Below, in pieces: positions 26,401-36,682 of a DNA stretch of 64,000 nucleotides. This DNA comes from Sphaerolaimus hirsutus (lineage: Eukaryota > Nematoda > Chromadorea > Monhysterida > Sphaerolaimidae). The translations under genes were made by a program, and so were the position numbers. The stretch spans positions 22,545,792 to 22,609,791 of the forward strand of contig OZ038456.1 in the NCBI GenBank assembly GCA_964036195.1, given 5' to 3'. The notes under the pieces were generated by a model. It saw only the letters and a program-made list of their open reading frames with translations, made no database searches and was not told the DNA's origin. Numbering within the stretch: the stretch's first letter is position 1; each line of letters opens with the position of its first letter.

Positions 26401-27827
26401 GCGACCGGGACAGATGTTGGGTGCTTTATTGTCCCAAACAATAGGTATTAATGAAATATACTGTAGGGCGACGAAATGCACGCTTGCGCGCAAAAATTTT
26501 CCGAGCTACCAACAAAATCACTTTACGGAAGTGCCATTTCTGGCAATTTTTTTATCCGACCCATGAAGGGGGGGGCGGCCGCGAATTAAGCCTAAAATGG
26601 TTCGCTGCTAAGCCTAAAATGGTTCGCTGCTAAGCCTAAAATGGTTCGCTGCTAAGCTAAAAATGGTTCGCTGCTAAGCCTAAAATGGTTCGCTGCTAAG
26701 CTTAAAATGGTTTGCTGCTAAGCTTAAAATGGTTCGCTGCTAAGCTGATAGTGGCCAAGAGGGATTTTTTTTACCTAAGCCTAAGCGTAAGCCTAAATGT
26801 AAGCCTAAAGCTAAGCCAAAAATAGTGATTTTGAATATGAAAAGTGGGAAAAAGGTGCCAAAATTAGTCATTTTAGGTGAACATTTCTAAAAACACACCA
26901 GAGCTTAGAATATATTAAGTAGAAAGAAAGAGGAAAAAATCACTAAAAATGGGTTAAAATAGTCATAAACAAGGTAATAATAGCTGAAAATATGTACATC
27001 AAATTAAAAGTGAAATGAAAGTGAAAATTAAAAGTGATGTATAGAGCTGAAAATGTTGTTTTTGAAGGTGAAAAGTGACAAGAAAGTGCAATAATTAGTC
27101 ATTTTAGGTGAAAATTGAGGCAAAGTTAATCAAAAATTGCTCCAGAACCAAGTTAAGCTTACAATATATAGACTAGAAAGCTGAAAACACTGTATTTCCC
27201 CATTTTTAGTGATTTTCTCCCCCTTTCTACACCTTGAAAAAGCCTGTATATCACTAGTTCATGTGTCTTTATATTTACTTACCTATTTTCAGGTATTTTC
27301 TTACCCATATGTGCCTGTTTACCTATTTTCTCTATATTTTTCAGTCATTTCCCCTTTTGCACATTGAAAAATAGGTACATTTTCCCTATTTTTAGCGATT
27401 TTACCCATTTTATACTCCCTTTTTAGCGATTTTCCCTACACCTTTCATTCGTATGAAATATGCCAAATGAGCGTCAAAAAGCAAACAATATTTCGCAATT
27501 CATAACACGCATACATGGCACGAATACGAAAAAAATATTTCGCATATTCATTACGTATTTTACATGCACTATAAAGAGCCCAGATTGGAGGTTTTGGGAA
27601 AGAGCCCAACTGAGCTAAATCCGGAGACTTGAGGAATGAAAAACCCCCAGTTCACAACCAACCTTAGGCAGTGACCCTTTATCCGAAACATTTCTCCCAT
27701 CAGGTTCAAAATCGCTCTGATTTGCAAGACCCCATCTATGCAAATTTGCCTCGATTTTGGCAACTAAACGTTCCCATTCTGATGTGCAAGTGAAGTCGGC
27801 GATTTCGAATACTTCCGATGGTGTCAT
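12246..27827 (-). CDS. RAB3GAP1: Rab3 GTPase-activating protein catalytic subunit (RAB3GAP1), complete 20-exon gene
   Basis: The product is the catalytic half of the Rab3GAP heterodimer, which speeds GTP hydrolysis by Rab3 and, with RAB3GAP2, acts as an exchange factor for Rab18 on membranes. I read 20 coding exons: 27827-27663, 25425-25275, 23109-22881, 22493-22328, 21940-21841, 21132-20868, 20436-20303, 19604-19465, 19295-19203, 18909-18756, 17295-17251, 17147-17045, 16650-16435, 15634-15538, 15323-15189, 14454-14242, 13891-13785, 13382-13219, 12907-12803 and 12475-12246. They sum to 3,012 bases, which is 1,003 residues plus a stop, and every junction keeps phase. Human RAB3GAP1 is about 980 residues. 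Assignment is from remembered similarity along the whole length. The gene looks intact. Junctions of exons 9-11 are the least certain. Confidence 0.93.
13459..13545. mobile_element. HP MITE remnant in RAB3GAP1 intron 17
   Basis: It starts CAGTCCCAGAGCCTGTGAAAT, like the HP terminus, followed by degenerate ATGTCATGTAAAA words. The right arm is missing. Confidence 0.5.
14684..15105. mobile_element. TA-flanked MITE, family M1 (RAB3GAP1 intron 15)
   Basis: It starts CCGTATTACCTCGAAATACC and ends in the complement GAGGTAATACGG, with TA on both sides. The left half is C-rich and the right half is G-rich, so the halves are inverted. TA flanks suggest a Tc1/mariner-like mobiliser. Further copies lie at 48,157-48,573 and 55,273-55,695. 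Confidence 0.85.
15737..16183. mobile_element. Mariner/pogo-like MITE (RAB3GAP1 intron 13)
   Basis: The left terminus is CAGTCGTCCCCGGGTTAACG. The right terminus, reverse-complemented, is CAGTCATCCCCGGGTGATCG. TA lies on both sides (15,735-15,736 and 16,184-16,185). CAGTCRTCCC ends with TA duplication are typical of pogo/Tigger and mariner relatives. It has no coding frame. Confidence 0.8.
17045..20436 (-). CDS. RAB3GAP1: RAB3GAP1 exons 7-12 (middle part)
   Basis: Exon 7 has RLRAAWPSVDESLLVENEVY, closely matching the human TTWPHLTEGIIVDNDVYSDL region. Exon 8 begins DESIMR, matching TDEILGR. About 20 residues found in human between those two blocks are not seen here, although the junction is in phase. 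Exon 9 is lysine/glutamate-rich and its donor could be either GTCTGT (19,202) or a later GTTAGC. Exon 10 has DGPLSRLELQRLLDAVF. Exon 11 is only 45 bp. Exon 12 has LCQLWLGFEQRL. An F1 hAT MITE lies between exons 7 and 8 and an F6 element between exons 10 and 11. Confidence 0.82.
17417..17462. repeat. (TA)n microsatellite
   Basis: An uninterrupted run of TA dinucleotides, about 22 units, in RAB3GAP1 intron 10. Confidence 0.95.
17475..17841. mobile_element. TA-flanked MITE, family M2 (reference copy)
   Basis: It starts with CCGTATATCCTTGAATAAG and ends with the complement CTTATTCAAGGATATACGG. This uninterrupted copy of about 370 bp serves as the empty-site reference for two interrupted copies, one split by the LINE (32,169-41,338) and one split by the Helitron-like element (around 44.38-48.15 kb). 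Confidence 0.85.
17882..18657. mobile_element. hAT-type MITE, family F6
   Basis: Termini are TAGGGCTCGAA and TTCGAGCCCTA. Perfect 8-bp target duplications GGTAGTTG lie at 17,874-17,881 and 18,658-18,665. Subterminal regions are arrays of the pentamer GAGTC and its complement in inverted orientation. The core contains GCGCGCTCGCGCGC at 18,414-18,427. A second copy, opened by other insertions, lies at 54,638-56,579. Confidence 0.92.
19807..20212. mobile_element. hAT-type MITE, family F1 (RAB3GAP1 intron 7)
   Basis: Left end CAAGGACGTAGCCAGG, right end CCTGGCTACGTCCATG. Perfect 8-bp duplications CTAAATAC lie at 19,799-19,806 and 20,213-20,220. G and C runs lie inside both ends, with GCGCGCAAGCGCGC at 19,931-19,944 and GGCGCCA words internally. 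It has no transposase. Confidence 0.93.
20868..27827 (-). CDS. RAB3GAP1: RAB3GAP1 exons 1-6 (N-terminal part)
   Basis: Exon 1 starts at ATG 27,827 and contains SEVFEIADFT and SEWERLVAKIE, matching the conserved N terminus. Exon 2 holds SELVNYGDKNYRLVHCVLAP. Exon 3 has FGLKECILMSA. Exon 4 has LHLNGLLEVFRE, which matches the human HLSGLLDIFK segment. Exon 5 has KASVAFTY. Exon 6 (265 bp) opens with a Ser/Asn/Asp-rich stretch of about 55 residues that looks like a lineage-specific disordered insertion. Junction phases are 0,1,2,0,1,2. Intron 1 is over 2 kb and holds a broken F1 hAT element; intron 2 holds nested F5 elements and a TA-flanked MITE. Confidence 0.9.
21429..21739. mobile_element. hAT-type MITE, family F2, short copy (RAB3GAP1 intron 5)
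   Basis: Starts TAGGGTCGGCCGATG and ends CCAACCCTA. Perfect 8-bp duplications CTCCTGAG lie at 21,421-21,428 and 21,740-21,747. It contains GCGCGCAAGCGCGC at 21,577-21,590. It is an internally deleted relative of the 683-bp copy at 7,561-8,243. Confidence 0.92.
23197..24424. mobile_element. hAT-type MITE, family F5, outer copy (RAB3GAP1 intron 2)
   Basis: Starts TAGGGTTCAAACGGGATTG and ends CCCGTTTGAAACCTA. Perfect 8-bp duplications GTGACAAC lie at 23,189-23,196 and 24,425-24,432. It is interrupted by a younger copy of the same family at 23,541-24,149. Subterminal regions are degenerate GGGATC repeats. A variant palindrome GCGCGCCAGCGCAC lies at 24,195-24,208. Confidence 0.9.
23541..24149. 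mobile_element. hAT-type MITE, family F5, nested inner copy
   Basis: Termini are TAGGGTTCAAACGGG and its complement. Perfect 8-bp duplications GTGTCCAT lie at 23,533-23,540 and 24,150-24,157. Both arms are arrays of the hexamer ATCCCG. It is nearly identical to the copy at 47,099-47,719, which suggests recent mobility. Confidence 0.93.
24474..24890. mobile_element. TA-flanked MITE, family M3 (RAB3GAP1 intron 2)
   Basis: Starts CCGTATTTCCTCGAAATACC and ends in the complement GAGGAAATACGG, with TA on both sides. It is related to M1 but differs at the TTTCC/TTACC position and in its core. Confidence 0.85.
25898..26583. mobile_element. hAT-type MITE, family F1, broken copy (RAB3GAP1 intron 1)
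   Basis: It begins CAGGGACGAAGCCAGG and follows the F1 layout (G run, CCGGTGAACGGGG, AAAATTTGACCCC, GGCGCCA words, GCACGCTTGCGCGC at 26,478-26,491). Its other terminus is lost at the junction with the 22-bp tandem repeat near 26,585. A CACAGC-ended element (25,994-26,297) is inserted inside it. Confidence 0.8.
25994..26297. mobile_element. CACAGC-ended MITE (CACTA/EnSpm- or Chapaev-like), nested
   Basis: Inverted ends are CACAGCAAAAAATGTGCT and AGCACATTATTTGCTGTG. A 3-bp duplication TAT lies on each side, and the uninterrupted F1 sequence at 20.1 kb shows the empty site. The interior is built from GTGAAGTG and GTGATC words. A longer relative is at 60,413-60,785. CACA/TG ends with 3-bp duplication fit EnSpm/CACTA; I cannot exclude another superfamily. 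Confidence 0.75.
26588..26741 (+). repeat. 22-bp tandem repeat, seven units
   Basis: The unit is AAGCCTAAAATGGTTCGCTG plus CT, seven nearly identical copies, followed by degenerate CCTAAG-type hexamers to about 26,820. It abuts the truncated F1 element. Confidence 0.92.
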
Positions 27828-28313
27828 TTTTTAAGTTTTTGGCGCTTTTGAGGGGGATTTTTGGTGGAAATTTTGTTGATGAGGGTAAAATTCACCTTTT
27901 CATTTTTTTTGCGGTGAGCGGATTCAATTGAGGAGGATTTCGGTTAGTTTTCCTTGATTGACAATTGAATCAGGGGCCTGAAACACCTGTAAATCACTTA
28001 TTTTGGACTAGGCACGATCTCACGTTACACTTTCTGCCTGAAACGTCACCGGGTTCCGAGCTACAAAAGTATAATTTTGTCATTTCAGTTGAATCTGGGC
28101 ACTGAACTAAAATATTTCGAAATTGGCATGCAGCCAATGAAGTAAAAAAATCAACAATAATGCAAACCACACTTCGCTCCACAGAATTCGTAAAAAAATG
28201 GCAAAAGTAACGCCAACCGCCAGTTGTCCTCTAAACAACTTCAAACAAACAACTCACTGCACACTTTACAGTGCAATCTACCATAACTCAACTGAATATC
28301 CCTCATCACACTA
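27828..28313 (-). promoter_or_regulatory. Probable RAB3GAP1 promoter / 5' UTR region
   Basis: This is the DNA immediately upstream of the RAB3GAP1 start codon. It is not CpG-rich and no TATA box is evident. Parts of it (for example CTGGGCACTGAACTAAAA, TTTCGAAATTGGCA and ATCTACCATA) recur in the same order at about 43,780-44,180, so the segment may be a duplicated promoter or a diverged repeat. Confidence 0.4.
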
Positions 28314-29093
28314 CCGTATTTCATCCAACAGAACGGCAGGTTTTGGTACTTTCAGACATAGGCTCATCCCACATCTAAATCTACTTTGTCTCTCAAATAG
28401 ACTGTATTTAATTTAGGGAATTTTGAAAAACAGTCATGATGACACAAGGTAATCGATCTAATATAACATGTTAGTGTTTGAAGGCAATTTGACACCACAT
28501 GTGTTAAAACATGACAGTTGACAACTATTGAGTGCAGTCAGTGTTGTTGAGTACAACTTTGACATGTGAAATCACCGAGTCATTTAAAGTGGCTCTTAAT
28601 GTAGCACTTTTTCATCATCAACATTTTTTGCATCCATTATCCACCAAAAATGTAAGAATACGCATCTAATATGGCAGGCATCCAATTTATGGGCCGGGAT
28701 GTGGGATGGGTTTAGATGTGAAGTGGCACAAACCCCTTTCAAACACGAAAAAATAGAACGGCATCCTTTAATAGAATGGCAGATAGCAATTACGTAGGAA
28801 GAGTGTCAAAACATTTTAATTTGAAAACAAGAAGAAAGGGCGAGAACATTCAAATATTGATATTTAATTGAAAAATTGATGCTCTGATATAAAAACGTTG
28901 CTGGAGTTTCATTCACAAACTATGTTCAAGTGAAGAATACGGTGAAAAATAAAACGGCACCTCCAAATAAACGGCAGGTAAAAGCTAAATGGAACTACGC
29001 CTCTTCTATTACAATAAAATAGAAATACGGCTTCCATCGAGGGCGATTTTGGCGCGTAAAAAATAACGTTACTTCACTTCATCAAAATACGGT
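28314..29093. mobile_element. Possible TA-flanked MITE with CCGTATTTCATC ends
   Basis: It begins ACCGTATTTCATCCAACAG and ends CTTCATCAAAATACGGT. Internal AAACGGCA and AATAGAA words resemble a second copy starting near 58,463. Boundaries are tentative. Confidence 0.45.
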
Positions 29094-29242
29094 GAGATTC
29101 TAAGCCGTAAACGATGAGCCGGCTAATATTTATTTAAAACGCAAAATTCAATAACTGAAATTGAAAACCTAGTGAATGATAAATGGTAATTAGAACCATA
29201 CTGAAAAAGCGTATGCAAATGCGATAACTTGAAAGCCGATGC

Positions 29243-29506
29243 ACTCCCAGACACTGCAAAATGCCCTGTAAGATGTCAAATGGCATGAAAAATGTGTCAA
29301 AAAAAGACATGTAAAATGCCCTGTGAAGCGGCAAATGTCAAATGTTATAAAATGCCATGTAGAATCTAAAACGTTATTTTAGTTGTCTTACCAGAGGTTT
29401 GACATATTACAGGGCATTTTACATGACATTTTACATTTTACGGCTCATTTTACAGGACTTTTGACACTTTGCATGGCATTTTACATTCTACATGACTTTT
29501 GACACC
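29243..29506. mobile_element. Palindromic MITE, family HP, diverged copy
   Basis: It starts CACTCCCAGACACTGCAAAAT. Left-arm words (ATGTCAAATGGCATG) are followed by right-arm complements (ACATTTTACGGC, ACTTTTGACACTTTGCATG). The termini are degraded. Confidence 0.65.
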
Positions 29507-31281
29507 ATGACATCGTGATGAAAAATATAAAAAATCAATGAAATCGTGTAACTGGAGATAAATCAATAATAGGTATTTGGTATATTATGCATTTATGAGG
29601 ACCCAAAGAATAAGTGCTGTGCAATAAATACTGTTGATAAAAATTTAGAGACAAGCATCACAAAATAAATCAATTCACATCTATCTGTAAGTGCAGGCTA
29701 CAGGTGTCAATGTGTCAGTGGTTGCAAAATGAAAACAGAAATTTTGCACTTGTCAGAAATTTAAAAGTGGAAAAGTTAGCACTTAACGGAAATTGGGAAT
29801 TAAGAAAATGAAATGCAAGAAAACAGAAATTCAAAAAGTTCAAATCACGAAATCACCCCCATTCATCAAGCACTGTAAACGAACAACATACCATACAAAT
29901 TTTCTAGATATTGACATCCCTGTTCAAAATCACTAATTCCCACTACTTGTGTACTTACCTACATACAGTTACATATGTACCTACATATCTATTTACCTAT
30001 TATTAGCTAACTTTCACAAATTTCAGGCTGTTTCTACCTATTTTTAGTTATATATCACCCTGTTCTGCCTTCTTCACATAAAAAAAACTACATACTGAAC
30101 ACACATGAACCCCTCCCATCCCAAAATTCTCCTGCTATCTCACTGGGGGAGTAATTTACTATAATCTGAACCCCTCCCCGTGGTGGTCCAAATCTACAAT
30201 ACCCCTGAATAGTGCTCACATCATAGTACCGTCTGAATTAATTTCCCTCAAATTTCCCTGGTAAGATAAATAAAAAATGCTTAAGTAAATGAAGAGTTTC
30301 GTTCCATAAGTGCATATCTCCACCAATTTAAAATTTTCAAATTCGCATTTTAAAGTTTAGCGGCATGTTTGAGCGACAGAGCTTGCCACGCACTTTTCAG
30401 ATACCTCAGACTATTGCCTACATTTTTTGTTTTAATGCTTTTTTTGGCCGTACAGTCTATGTAGAGTTATGTCCCGATTTGTCGGGCAATTTTTTTCAGG
30501 AACAAAATGGACAATCTGTGATTAAAACTAAAACAACTTATGAATGGTGCGACAGAAACAAACCAACTGCACCATTGAATAGTCCGTCTCGAAAAGTACC
30601 CCGACCTAAATTTTTAGACTTATATGTACATATGTATCCAAATTATAGCTCTGGACATGTTTGGAAATGCACGGATGCACTTTCGGAATGAAACTCCCAT
30701 TTTGTATGGGAGTTCTGACCGGCTCTTCAGGAGCACGGACGCACTTTTGGAACGAAACTTTTTTTTGGAGATATGCATTTTCGACGTGGTAATTCCGGTG
30801 GCCCGAGATGGATAAATGCACTTTCGATGTGAAAATGTCGTTTTTCTTGGTGGAGATACACACTTTCAATGTGAAAATCATGCTTTTTCTGAAAATCGGT
30901 ACCAATGTATCTCCGGAACGACATGGACTATGACACTAATCGTTTTCTAAAATGATCAAACATATGTGGATGTCGAATCCACGCCTAACTCGATTTTTGT
31001 GATTTTGGTGATTACGCACTTATGGAACGAAACTCTTCAAATATGGTAACAACAAAAACTAGCCTTTCACACGATTTAATAAAAATAACCAGATTTGTGA
31101 AAAAGTAAAAAGAAACGGGTCAGTGTCGAAATCACATCATTTACAACCCAGTATGCCACCAGAGCAGCCTGTAATGGACAGTTTGGTTGTAAAAAGGTAA
31201 AAATATATATTCAAATACTTATTTGCTTAAATGCACCCATTTTGCATGTTTATGAGATGCCACTCACACACAGTGTAAAAT
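29507..31281. other. Gene-poor repeats
   Basis: The stretch 30,000-30,230 resembles the TTTTAGCTATTTT repeat also seen near 42.8 kb. The stretch 30,660-30,900 repeats the idea GCACTTTCGGAATGAAA in degenerate form. A 108-codon frame (30,365-30,691, plus) has no recognisable feature. Confidence 0.35.
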
Positions 31282-31289
31282 GTCATGTA

Positions 31290-31668
31290 CAAGAACGTAC
31301 GCACGGGGGGCGGGGGGGGGGCGGCCGTCCCCCCCCCCGTTCCCGGGCCGGACCGAAAAATTTGCCAGAAATGGCACTTTTCTGAGGCGAATTTGTGAGC
31401 ACTTCAAATTTTTTTTGCGCGCAAGCGCGCAAATCACCGCCCCATTATTTAGCATGTATTTTCAGCTGTCAAATTCCATTACTAAAGTGTCTAACAGTGC
31501 CAAAAGTGGTCCTTGAACCAGATATGTATATAGGTATAAATAGATACCTATGGCTCATCCCTTTACTATAGGGCCAAATTTTAGGGGGGGGAGCGCCCCC
31601 CCCTCCCGTTCGCCGGGCTCCGTATACAATCCGCCCCCCCCCGTTCAAAAATCCTGCGTACGTCCCTG
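31290..31668. mobile_element. hAT-type MITE, family F1
   Basis: Left end CAAGAACGTACGCACG, right end GCGTACGTCCCTG. Perfect 8-bp duplications GTCATGTA lie at 31,282-31,289 and 31,669-31,676. It contains GCGCGCAAGCGCGC at 31,417-31,430. Confidence 0.92.
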
Positions 31669-33095
31669 GTCATGTAGAATGTAAAGTGAAAAAACATTAT
31701 TAACTAAAAAACTAACTAACATTGACATTTTACATGGCATTCAACAAATCCATATGGCATTTTTTATAGAGACAGGGGTGGGCTCCAAAGGTTTAAAAAA
31801 CGTTGTTTAAAAAAGGACCGGCCATTGAAACCATGTTTTTAAATGTCAGCCCAAAATTTTAGTACTAAGCACTAGGTATTTTGCATTTTTTGCGCAAAGG
31901 TGCACAATTTCACATGCACATTACCGTTGGTGGTGGTTTTCATTGGTTTTGAGGCATTTTTAGTGTAAACGCTTCCATTTATTTGTGCTATTCTGTCATA
32001 ATAAGCCGTGAAAGGCTAGTGCAGTATATAATATACAGCCTGTGTGTACCAAATACTTAGTGTGAGACATCGCTGTCAATGTATTAGCCTTTTCTTATAA
32101 CATTATTAAGGCACTATTTCATGCCCGATTTCATCTTGAGTCACAAACGTTTAACAAAATGGAATATACCGCAAATCCTCGAATAAGACCCCCCCTCGAA
32201 TAACTCCCCCCTGTTGGCGAGGCAAGGAAAAAATAACTCCCCCCTCGAATAACTCCCCCCTCATAAATAACTCCCCCTTTGGATGAAAACAATACAATAC
32301 AAAAATACAAAAGAATATGAGCCTACAGCAGCGAAAGCAAATACATAATGTGTATGCAATGTACCTATACACTGTTTTTGTTGTTGTTGGACAGTTAAAT
32401 ACATGAATTACATGAGTTAAAGTTTTTTTGAGAAAAAAGAAAAAAGTGAGCGAGCTCTTTTTCTTAAAGGAGCGGACAAAGGATCAAATTAGAGGTTTGC
32501 TGCGGAAGGAAGTGGGAGTTTTGGTGTTGCTTTCTGTTAGCTTGACCAGGTTGGCGTTTTTGTTTGTTTTCGACCTTTTTTGTTTGACTGGTAGGTAAAA
32601 TGACCGAGTGAGGTCGTTTTTGGACAAGTGCCAAAACCAATGAGGTATTGAGCACTGACTCCGGTGTCCTAACGTATTGGACCTGGAAGGAATTTCACGT
32701 CGCGGTTAACTACCGAAACGTATTCGACGCTTGCACTGTGTAAAGACACGAATCGCGAAGACGTGATGATAGGTGATTCATTGATCACTTTTGGCAGAGT
32801 GCCAAACTGTGTCGGATTAAGACATAACAGGGCTTGATTTAAAGCCTGGAACAGCGCCTCGCTAGTAGTTTTACAAGAGCGTGTTACAGTGTATGTACCA
32901 TTCCTCAAACACGCTAGCAGCTCTGCTGTTAGCTCTCAGGTAGAGAGACAGCGCATATTGGCGATCTGCCAAAATTGGCATAACTACTTACTTGGCAGTG
33001 TGCCAAGACTGGCAAAGTGCCAAATAGTATTAGTCACTTATATCGCAAAAAAGGAAAAAGTTGAAAAAAGTCGAAATCGCAGTTCTGGCTTAAAA

Positions 33096-36000
33096 ATGTC
33101 TGGCGACGAGGAACGCGGACGTCCGGAGGATAATCGCGGAGAGGAAGCGAGCGATGACGAAAATTTGGCCATAATGGAAGAGGACGACTCGCTTTTAGAG
33201 CCGGTGCCTGAAAATGTGCCGAAAAAGAACGACAAAGAACCCGCGGTTGGTTTAAAAGCGAAACAGGGAGTTTTTGCACTTTGTGGGTTTTTGCTCGTTA
33301 CTGCACTTGTTGTGTTCACGGTGATGAACACAATTGTTTGTGATTCTATTGATGTCCATGTGCAAATATACGGACATGCCCTGCCTGAATTAAGGGTACG
33401 TTCGATAAAATATCGAACTGGAACTCTGCCAACTGCCATGCAGGAAAGCAGTGGGGCGTGCTCGGCATCGCTGGCTGTGAAAAAGCGCAAGGCCAAAGAA
33501 GACACGGCCAAAACTCCAAAGCGCATGCGCAAAACAGAAGAGCGCACGCAGGAAGACACTTTGAGGTCTGCCCGGCGCGATATAAGGCGCGGCATGGAAA
33601 AGGATGGCGAGGAAGCCTACACATGCCTCGCCGACATGGACTTCGTGTTGTCCGTATTGATGGACAATGAACGCCGCATGTGCGCTCTGGAAAGGCGGGC
33701 TCACAAGTCCGAAAAACGCTATTCTGACTTGAGAGATCGGGTTAGTGATCTTGAAAGCGACACTTCATCGCCCTGCGAAACACCGCCGGCCCGCACGCCA
33801 CCGATAAAATTCGCGGCCTATGAATTTTCAGAACAACTAAGTCTGACGTGGCCGTACCCTGTCATGCTGGATCACTGTGACGATCCATATCCATGCATGA
33901 TGCTGGCATTGATGCAGGTTAGCTGCTTAAACGCGATTATAGCGCCATTTTTCTGTAGTTATGACACGACCTACTTACAGCTGCAAATGGAGCACTGCGG
34001 TGCTTCTGATGATGATTACACCGAATTGGCGCGCGTGTCAGCGGCGTACCGGTGCCACAGTGGTACTGGTTTCGATGAGCGTTGGTACGACTGGTACCGC
34101 GACACGCAACGGCTGTGGGCCAACATAGTGAAAGGGGATCATTGGTTCCCCATGGACGACATCTCGAGTGTGGAAGGTGCAAAGGAATCAACAGTGTACA
34201 AGGCACTTCTGGACATGGTTTGTTTGCAACCCGCTAACAGACTCGTAACGTATATACAAGCAATCTGTGATATAACACAGATACGGGGGGCAATCGACTG
34301 CAGCAAAACGCTGGCGCCGATTCTGGTCCGAACATACGTGGAAGCGGACGGGGAAAAAAAATGGCGCCGCCTTGTTTCATGCAGAAGGCATCCATTTAAT
34401 GCCCAGGCACCGTGGGATTTCCGATTGGCCTTAATGATTGGGGCAGAAAAATATGAGGCCGAGGTACTGCAAAGAAGTTTTAAATTTGGCAAAAATTGCG
34501 ATATTTTAGGCGCACATTTGCATATGATCCACACACAGGTGGATATCGCAAATGAGCAGCGAGAGTTCTGGCTCAAACCATTTATGGGGCTTCTGGGCGA
34601 AGCGATGACGGACATCAGGGAGGAGCTGCTAAACACTTTTGTGGAGAAAGTGGGTCTGCGGCGGCTAAATGACTGCGATTTCAAGATCTATATGGACACA
34701 AAAATATGGGCGGATGATTACACCGAACCATCCCACAAAGTACGCTATGTTGCGCACTTTGGGCAGCTTGTACGCGCCCGCGAAGCACAGGCATCGGCTC
34801 AGCCTGAGTCGGGGAGATCCAGTCGCATTGGACTTTTGGCCGGAAACAATCCACCGGGCGGGGCGGCGCTACGGGCGGGCAGCCGAGCCAACGTAAGGGG
34901 CAGTTCACGTAGCGTCACATTTCAACCACTGTCGCAACAAAATTTTCAGGTTAGTGACGAGAACGTGGGGCCCCAAATTGTTGAAAACGTCCAAGACGAT
35001 GACTTGGACGTATCCGCCGAAGTACCGGCCGAACACGAGGACGGTGAGCGCGCAAGCTCGCCAGAGCCCGAACATATTGAGCATCAGGCCCAGGAAATTC
35101 AGGGCAATGTACAACCCGCCGGCGATGTGCGGGCTCCAGAAGAAGCGGATGAAAACATGCTGCCGTTGGACATATTCGCGCCGGAGGACGGTGGTGCGGC
35201 CAAGGCCCAGGTCGTGGCCAAGGCTGCCGCTGCCGAACCAGCAGCTGAACAACCTGGACCGATTTACATCCAGCCAGAGGATCTGAGCGAGGAAACAAAA
35301 ACAGAGATCCGAGCTTGCCTGCAAAGATCGATGCGCGGCGAGCGCCACCACATGGATATCACGCTCGTAAGCGTGCCGCAGATCTCCAACAAAGAGATTT
35401 CAGTGGCCGACATGCTGCGGCATGTGCGCGTGGGGTCTGCTTGGGCGCCGGATGCCCCGCACCGAGAGTTCACTCGGCCGCTGAATGTGTTCTACAACCA
35501 GCCGCCTTGGCGCAGGCACTACATCGACCTGCCACGCGCGTCCAAATTAGTGCTGACTATTGGAGATAGCACAACGGCGCGCCTTCCAATTGAATACCAG
35601 CGCCTCACCCAAAATCGCAATTGGGCTGGCGAAATGAAGCTGTTCTGTGGCGCATTTCACGGCAAGCGCATGGGGTCGATAATCCCCACGGTCATCAACT
35701 GCTACGCCCCTATGAGGCGCTACGACGCAGTCCTGGTCAAGGGCGTGCTCGATAGCCTAGCCACGCTGGAGAGCATGAACCACTTCGACGAGGCACACGC
35801 CATGGCCACGCTGTGCCATCCGATGCTGCACATGCTGATGCGCCTGCGGGCCTGGATGAGCAACTGGCAGATGCGCGATGCACAGATTTATGTGTGCATT
35901 GTGAGCCCGCTGCTGCACGCGCCCGTCTCGGTGCATGGACGAGCGCAGCATCGATGACACCTTGCAATGGGTGCAAAACCTGGAGTACCTGGTTTGGAGT

Positions 36001-36428
36001 TACTTCCGGGACGTGCCCTTCGTGACGGCACTGCGGCCGATCGAGTGGCTGACAAAGAACTCGATGCGGTTCTGCGAGCTGAACAACGAACAGATCGCTT
36101 ATCTGTTTGGCTGCCAAAGGGATGGCATTCACGCCTCCCACCTATTTGACGCGATTGTAACGCGCAAATTGGTGAAGGAAATGAGCTTGAATGAACTGTT
36201 GGTTCCACTTAAGAACCGCTATAGTATGTATGGCAAACCGTTTGACATTAATGAATCCCCCTTAACAGAATCGTGGGCGGGGTTGGCGCGGCTGAGGCCG
36301 AGGCGCGGGTCAATTTGGAGCAGAGACTGGAGGCCGGTTTGGTTGTCCCCAGCGTCAAGGGGGTGTGGGCGAACAATATTAGGGACTGCCTGCGCCGGCT
36401 GTGCATGCCGCGCCGCAACAGCCGCTGA
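33096..36428 (+). pseudogene. LINE ORF1: membrane segment, coiled coil and SGNH/GDSL-type esterase, with two frame breaks
   Basis: The start is taken at ATG 33,096 (the frame is open back to 32,889). Residues 1-57 are acidic; about 58-82 form a hydrophobic segment (GVFALCGFLLVTALVVFTVM). A basic stretch and a coiled coil (LERRAHKSEKRYSDLRDR) follow, then about 330 residues I do not recognise, and an acidic low-complexity linker. From about residue 815 comes an SGNH-like domain: LTIGDSTTARLP (nucleophile Ser) and DGIHASHLF (Asp and His). The usual GxND block seems altered (KGVLDS). The reading frame moves from frame 0 to +1 around 35,905-35,957 and back in a C5 run near 36,257-36,261; the tail ends MPRRNSR at stop 36,426-36,428. 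About 1,110 residues in all. These are either small mutations or assembly errors. Confidence 0.8.
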
Positions 36429-36682
36429 GGTTTGTAGCTATAACTTGGCATATTTCCAAGTAACGCTGTTGGTTGTTGAATTTGACCAATATGTATTCAA
36501 CTGCACGCGCGCAGATGCCACCCGTTTTATGGTGCACCGGTCCGAGAGCGGAGGATTTGGGCAGATTTTTTTAGGGGACCATTTGACAGCGTGTATTGCT
36601 GCCAAATGTGATTGTTTGATTTTTTTTAATCTCTTACGTTTACAGAGATCTCCGCCGTCTAAATATTTCGCTTTACAGTTTT

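Noticed and set aside
30365..30691. 108-codon plus-strand frame
   Set aside because: No domain and no exon signals; the downstream part is a degenerate repeat.
33038..33704. Minus-strand frames up to 185 codons opposite LINE ORF1
   Set aside because: Antisense shadows of a strongly supported coding region.
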